A stretch of DNA of 64,000 bases. Origin: Dryomyza anilis. Taxonomy: Eukaryota > Arthropoda > Insecta > Diptera > Dryomyzidae. The stretch covers positions 65,941,867 through 66,005,866 of the forward strand of contig OX638133.1 in assembly GCA_951804985.1 (NCBI GenBank), written 5' to 3'. The notes beneath the pieces were generated by a model that had not been told where the DNA came from, ran no database searches, and saw only the letters and a list, made by a program, of their open reading frames with translations. Positions 58,827-64,000 of the stretch are shown here, one piece after another (position 1 is the first letter of the stretch; every line of letters starts with the position of its first letter). The translations under genes and the position numbers were made by a program.

Positions 58827-58834
58827 CTTTAATG

Positions 58835-59139
58835 TATAAATACTTATTTTATTCAATTATCAAAATTAAAACCTACATCATGTGAAAACCAACATTATTC
58901 ATATAAAGCAATCACATATTTTGTACACCACGTTATAATAATTATATTTCGTGATTGCTTCAGTTTTCAATTATATATCATGTCTGTATTCATTTTTGAG
59001 TCCGTTGACATAAAAGAGATAAATGTATAAAATAAGAAAGGTTGATATTTATAATGATTTTTATCTTTAGTAAATTGATTTATTAATATGGATGTTCACA
59101 AAAAAAGCATGCGGACAAAACGATCGAAGGAAGAAACCA
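58835..59139. other. AT-rich intergenic sequence
   Basis: Nothing recognised. Confidence 0.4.
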
Positions 59140-59292
59140 TCAAAAACAATAGTATTTGTACTATTAAAAAAATGTATATTGAAATATTTAAATTAATGGT
59201 ACTGAAAACTATCAAATTAATTAGGAAACTTTTGAATTAATTTGGAAAACATGATACATGAACCATAAATTCAATGGTCCTACCATTAAATA
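59140..59292 (+). repeat. Diverged word-repeat fragment ending TTTTCTTCTGAGTG
   Basis: AATAGTATTTGTACTATT plus AATTAATTTGG-type words, then an end resembling those at 10819 and 33406. Confidence 0.4.
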
Positions 59293-59332
59293 CTTAATGT
59301 GGCATTTTCTTCTGAGTGAATATGATCCAATA

Positions 59333-59530
59333 AGGAAGGTTAGGTCACATAAGAAAATAGGGAAATTTCACACCAATAGTTGGTACGAATTATGAAAGTT
59401 ATAGCCCGTCTTAGAATAAATATCGTACATATATGTGATAATATGTGTGGTTACCATTTAAAGTGGTGCATAGGTCACCAGGATATACAAATCTTGAAAA
59501 CTACAACTACATTTTCAAGATGCCAATTGT
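59333..59530 (-). mobile_element. Diverged mini-me subfamily B end fragment
   Basis: AAGGTTAGGTCACAT..GTGTGGTTACCATT, TAGGTCACCAGGATATAC: the terminal ~200 bp of subfamily B, much more diverged than other copies and lacking the core. Confidence 0.65.
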
Positions 59531-59729
59531 TCCTTTACAAAAACCTTTATATATCTTCCAACTTTGAAGGATTGTCTCAATATATGTATCAAGTGAAGAG
59601 AAAATGTGAATTTATTAATTGGTATTTCAATTTTGAAAATGTAACAATTTCTTTTTGAAATAATTACCAACAAAGTTGAAATTTAAGATTTTTATAAAAA
59701 TGTATTTGGTGACTTTTAGTTCTACAACG

Positions 59730-60103
59730 ACGATATACAGATCAATTTTACTGTATCGTAGGTTAACTTTAAATATATATTGAAATCATGCTCAAATACA
59801 TGAAAATAATGTTTTCCGGCGATACGACTTGTGGTTCCAAAAAAAAAAATTGTAATTCGGTACACCTACCCATTTGTAAATATGGGTATCAAATGAATGG
59901 AAATTCTTCAGGGATTGAAAGTTTGTAACTATTTTCAGTATTCGTATACCCTGGTGACCAATATACCACTTTGAATGGTAACCACACATATGTGTAGGGT
60001 ATTTATAGTCGGCTTAGACCGACTATAATTTTGATAATCATTACTATCATAATAATACCAAATTTAAAATTTCTCATGTGATCTAACCTTCCCAACTGGT
60101 TTA
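59730..60103 (+). mobile_element. mini-me subfamily B, 5'-truncated copy
   Basis: Starts within the body (GATCAATTTTACTGTAT) and runs to the normal end CTTCCCAACTGG. The hairpin, core and GTCY repeat are absent. It lies inverted to the fragment at 59333-59530. Confidence 0.9.
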
Positions 60104-60249
60104 ATATGTCAACTCAACACAGTTTTGTATGAAGTAAGTGCAGAATTGAGACTGAAAATAGTTTTGTTTCTTCTGTAAAATTAATTTTGTAATAGGTATT
60201 CGAAAATGAAGATAAGCTGTTTTGCAGTATCACCGACGATATGCATACA

Positions 60250-61572
60250 CACTCAAAATAAAATCTGCTTAAAATACACGAAATCGTTCGTATATTTTAC
60301 GAAAGAATTCGTGAAATTTATCCACGAAATATTTCGTAAAATACACGAAAGAACTTTCGTAAATTAATGATAAAATTACGAATATAATTGTTTATTTTAC
60401 GAAACTATTCGTAGATTTTATCTACGAAAGCCATTCGTACATAATACGAAAGATTCGTAATTTTTATTCGTAATTTAATGATTTTTTTTGAATTTTTAAA
60501 AATATTTTTGTTTCTTTTTATGAATATATTCGTAAGTTTTACAAAAATATTCGTACTTTTAACGATAGCATTCGTATATTTTACAAATGTATTGATAATT
60601 TTACGAATATATTCATATTTTTACGAATACATTCGTACTTTTATGAATACATTCGTAATATTTACGAAAATACTAGTAATTTTTACGAAAATATTCGTAA
60701 TTTTACAAATGAATTGATAATTTTTCAAATGTATTCATATTTTTACGAATAAATTCGTTCTTTTACGAAAATGTTCGAATATATTCTCATAATCTGAAAT
60801 AAAAGCATAATATTATTTTATTATAAAAAGAGACATATGTACAGTATATGTATATTGTATATTTATTTTATATTACACATTTTTTCATATAATTTTAATA
60901 TAAGCACAGTTAACAAAAAATAAAAATAAATGCAGAAAATAATTTCATTTTTTAATATAAACGAGTTGGGAAAGTTAGGTCACATGGGTAAGTTCGGTCA
61001 CATGGGGCGGATTTTTATAGTCGGTCGGGCCCGACTATGGAATACCCTACACCTTTGGTGGGGATATTAACCCTCAGAATATTATTCATATATCAGAAAT
61101 TTACGTCTTATATCCCCATAAATTAAAAAAATTGTATAAAGTATAAAAAACTAAAAAAAATAAATTTTAAAAATGTAATTGGGCGGACCACGCCTATATT
61201 TAAAATTTTGAAAGGCTAATATTTCATAGATTTGATTTTAATAATTTACGGATCAAATTTCCACTATGAAAACCCGGGAAATAATGAAAAAAAAAGTGGG
61301 CGGATCACGCCCATTTTTGGACCACATATTTTTTGGTGAATTCTAACAATACTTTTTAAATTTTATAACTATACCTTGAATACTTTTCGAGTTATTAGTT
61401 ACGAAAGAGTTATATAAAAGTGACTTGTATGGGAGGTGGGCGTGTCCGTTGACCGATTTGGCTCAATTTCAAACTCAGTTCCTACTTTTGGATAAAATAT
61501 ATTGAGACGAAATTTCATCGCATTCTGATCAGTATTTCTCAAGTTATTCTGTATTCGGACAGCAAGACAGCA

Positions 61573-61624
<52 letters not shown>

Positions 61625-62377
61625 GGACATGGCTAAACGGACTCGGGTAGTGATGCTGATTAAGAATATATATACTTTTCCATACCGGACACGCCTCCTA
61701 AGGGGCGTTACAATATATGCACAAAGTTAATATACCCTGTACCTCATAGGTGTAGGGTATAAAAATATTCATTGCGTAAAAAAGGATTGCCACTTTGGTG
61801 CACATGCTTGTGGGTATTCTATATTGAATAGATCGTACGCCTTAAACCATACATCCAAGGCCTTCGGTAAAATGTACAATTTATATCGGATGTTTTCTAA
61901 ATCGCACATAATCACCGACGAAATTATATTTTTGTTTTAATTTATGCACCACTCTAAAGTGAATTGACATTACACTTGCCAATGGAAAATGTTCGGCACA
62001 AACGAAACGAAATTACGAATCTTTCGTAAAATACACGAAGTTAAAACAACGAAATATATTCTTATTTTACGAATATTTCGTAAAATATCAAATGTTTAGT
62101 TAAAATATAAAATATAATTAATAAATTTACGAAATAACAAAAAAAAAATGCAAAATAACGAAAGTTTCGTAATTTAAACGAAATATTTGTAATTTTATTG
62201 TTGTTTTATTTTTACGAATATTGATTCGTAATATAAACGAATCGTTCGTAAAAAATAATTTTGGAAAAAAAAGAAATTAAGAATGTTTCGTGTATTCTAC
62301 GAATTATTCGTGTATTTTACGATATTAAAAATTACGAAAAAATATTTCGTAAAATGTCCTACAAAATATTTTGAGTG
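60250..62377. mobile_element. TTTACGAA word-repeat inverted element, carrying a mini-me insertion
   Basis: Left end CACTCAAAATAAAAT; right end, inverted, CACTCAAAATATTTTGTAGG. The left arm (60280-60785) and right arm (61995-62360) consist of degenerate TTTACGAA / TTCGTAAA words. The centre is unique, and a full mini-me A (60959-61765) is inserted in it, so the element alone is about 1.3 kb. It resembles a Foldback layout, but no clear target duplication is visible. Related to 51148-51870. Confidence 0.75.
60959..61765 (-). mobile_element. mini-me/DINE-1-like element, subfamily A, copy 8 (full length)
   Basis: Complete from CGAGTTGGG to the TGTAGGGTATAAAA hairpin. Its GACA repeat (61575-61625) has about twelve units, the longest of subfamily A here. 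It lies inside the word-repeat element 60250-62377. Confidence 0.96.
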
Positions 62378-64000
62378 CATATTTTTATTGAAATTTGATT
62401 ATACGAAAGATGACCAAAATTATGTTGATATGGTAATATGATGAACGATACTTTTTTCTGTGAACAGTTTCAGTAATATGTATAAAACGAACTTCTCATA
62501 CATTTTTGGATAATAAATAATTTTGTTTTACTTGATTATACCACTAATTAAGTCAAACAAATGTATTTAGAATCCAAAAATGTGTATTTTATTTCTGGAA
62601 AAATACATAATTAATTATTCATTGAAGTCATTTTGTTAAATTATCCGTTGTATTTTAATTGTAAACTTGGTCATCCGCAAGACGGCATGTCTCCTCAGAT
62701 ATATTACAGTTACACCAAATCGCCTTTTGTTTGACTCACAAAAATATTTACTGCTAAAATATAATAAGTACACAAAAGGGACAAAGTAACATTTTGAAAA
62801 CAACATATTAAAAATTTTTAGGTATAAATTAGATAGACAAAAACATTTCTCTACCTACATACAAAGCATATAGAGAATATGTTCTGTAAAGTAAAAACCG
62901 ACGTTGTCCACAATGCATGAGCTCAACGTTCTCTCGGGAATATTTGGAATTTCGTTTGAAAATATGGGCGGTAAGGGAAACAATAAAAGGGTCCTTGCAA
63001 ACTCTTTTTAAAAGTATGTTTTTTGTATGCAAAAAAAAAACAAAACATAACTGTAAATAACTCAATACTTTAAGAAGCATATTTCCATTAAATTTGTATG
63101 TGACATGCAAATAATCACATGTGTAATAAACCACGTTTATGATTGCAGGATTAGCTGACACAGTGTTTTCTTTGATAATTCTTTTTACATCCTTGTCATA
63201 TCATATATATGTCATATCAAGTCAGGATGATGAGGTATATGATTTTAAATGTAATACTAACGTTTAAGTGTTAAGAAAACGGTAATGACTGTTAATTTAA
63301 CGAAACAATTGTAGAAATTGGCCCCATCTACATATGGACAGAAAAATACCAACCTCGACTGAAAAATTCAAAATGCTCAAGTGGATTTGTAATCTTAAAT
63401 ATATAAATATATATATTTGAAACAAAATCCTATTCCGTTTTATTCTGGTAGCATATATAAAAAATACTCATAACTTGTTTGTGGTTAAAACTTAGTTTAA
63501 ACTTTAAAGACAGAATCGAATTTTTCAGTGAACTTCATTTGTCGTTTAAACTTAGTTTAGACGACCGATGTTGAAGTGTTAAACTGCGTTCTCACAACAC
63601 TTTTGCTATTTTCTGTTGCTCCGATGGATCACAATTTGTTGTTTATTTTTAGATTTTTGCACTTTATTAATAAAAAATATAAAAACTAATCGTCACGTCC
63701 ACTATAGTTGCTCAATACTTTGCTAATATTTCAAATAAAAATCAATTAAACATTTATAAATTTCTATTGGAACCTCAATATCCGATATCTGTCTATTAAA
63801 TTTATATCATTTGATCTAGCGTAAAGAATTTTCTATTTTTGTACAGGTGTTTAGTTCAATTTAAATTGAACTTGTTGAAATAATCAAGTTAATTAGTAAA
63901 TGTTCTTTCGAGATATTAATGTTTTAAGCGTACGAATGTATCGTCCAAAACTTGAGGAAATGCCGATATGTGTGGTACATTCCGATCTGGTCGAAGGTAA
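62378..64000. other. Intergenic sequence to window end, no gene
   Basis: AT-rich. A 110-codon minus-strand frame at 62829-63161 was inspected and looks like chance. A repeat fragment lies at 63505-63620. Confidence 0.4.
63505..63620 (+). repeat. Dispersed repeat (GACCGATGTTGA family), copy 2
   Basis: Shares GAATTTTTCAGT, GTCGTTTAAACTTAGTTTAG, ACGACCGATGTTGA and an AACTGCGTT block with 26186-26300. Confidence 0.5.

Noticed and set aside
62829..63161. 110-codon minus-strand frame
   Set aside because: Base composition is like flanking noncoding DNA and no motif is seen.

Overview
The window is very AT-rich, dense in transposons and almost free of genes. It comes from a higher (cyclorrhaphan) fly. 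Two things support this: the only recognisable gene is the fly COE/EBF transcription factor knot (collier), and the commonest repeat is a mini-me/DINE-1-like element with the TA / 'CTTGATCAG' / GTCY core typical of Diptera. Long introns and the repeat load suggest a large-genome fly, perhaps a calyptrate, but the species is an inference and I did not determine it.

kn lies on the minus strand at the left. Exon 1 (17083-17318) carries the start codon and the N-terminus. Exon 2 (6959-7176) and a 56-bp exon 3 (6045-6100) carry the start of the COE DNA-binding domain. Splice sites and phases agree through all three exons (170 codons). The rest of the gene, including the zinc knuckle, IPT and HLH parts, must lie left of position 1. 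Intron 1 (9.9 kb) holds a PIF/Harbinger-like MITE with a TTA target duplication, a 16-bp GTCGAC minisatellite, short repeats and a few GC-richer blocks that could be enhancers. Positions 17319-18260 are GC-richer and probably hold the 5' leader and promoter.

From 18.3 to 64 kb I find no convincing host gene. The space is a layered transposon record. It holds eight clear copies of mini-me subfamily A and five copies or fragments of subfamily B. There is a Foldback-like element with 9-bp target duplications (19992-20958), a long-palindrome hAT-like MITE family (21871-22994 and 54913-56133), and a 2.5-kb hAT-like element with an 8-bp duplication (56312-58826). There is a TA-flanked MITE (23943-24348), a 708-bp palindromic element (27823-28530), and a 1.25-kb TA-flanked element (47906-49158). 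A Ty3/gypsy-type solo LTR (36796-37340) and a truncated sister (44771-45050) share a TATA box and a perfect three-box heat-shock element. A tRNA-derived SINE is present in four pieces. Several further elements consist of a degenerate short word repeated in inverted arms, some with ACACTCARAA-type ends.

Relative ages can be read from nesting. At 54.9-56.1 kb a SINE fragment sits inside a mini-me B, which sits inside a hAT MITE. Target duplications mark the first and last steps, and uninterrupted paralogues elsewhere in the window serve as empty sites. I found no bacterial-type systems, true tRNA or rRNA genes, or CRISPR arrays. Nothing here is clearly a new biochemical system. The best candidates for novelty are the heat-shock-element LTR, the tRNA-derived SINE, the word-repeat inverted elements and the repeat with a conserved exon/splice-donor-like block.
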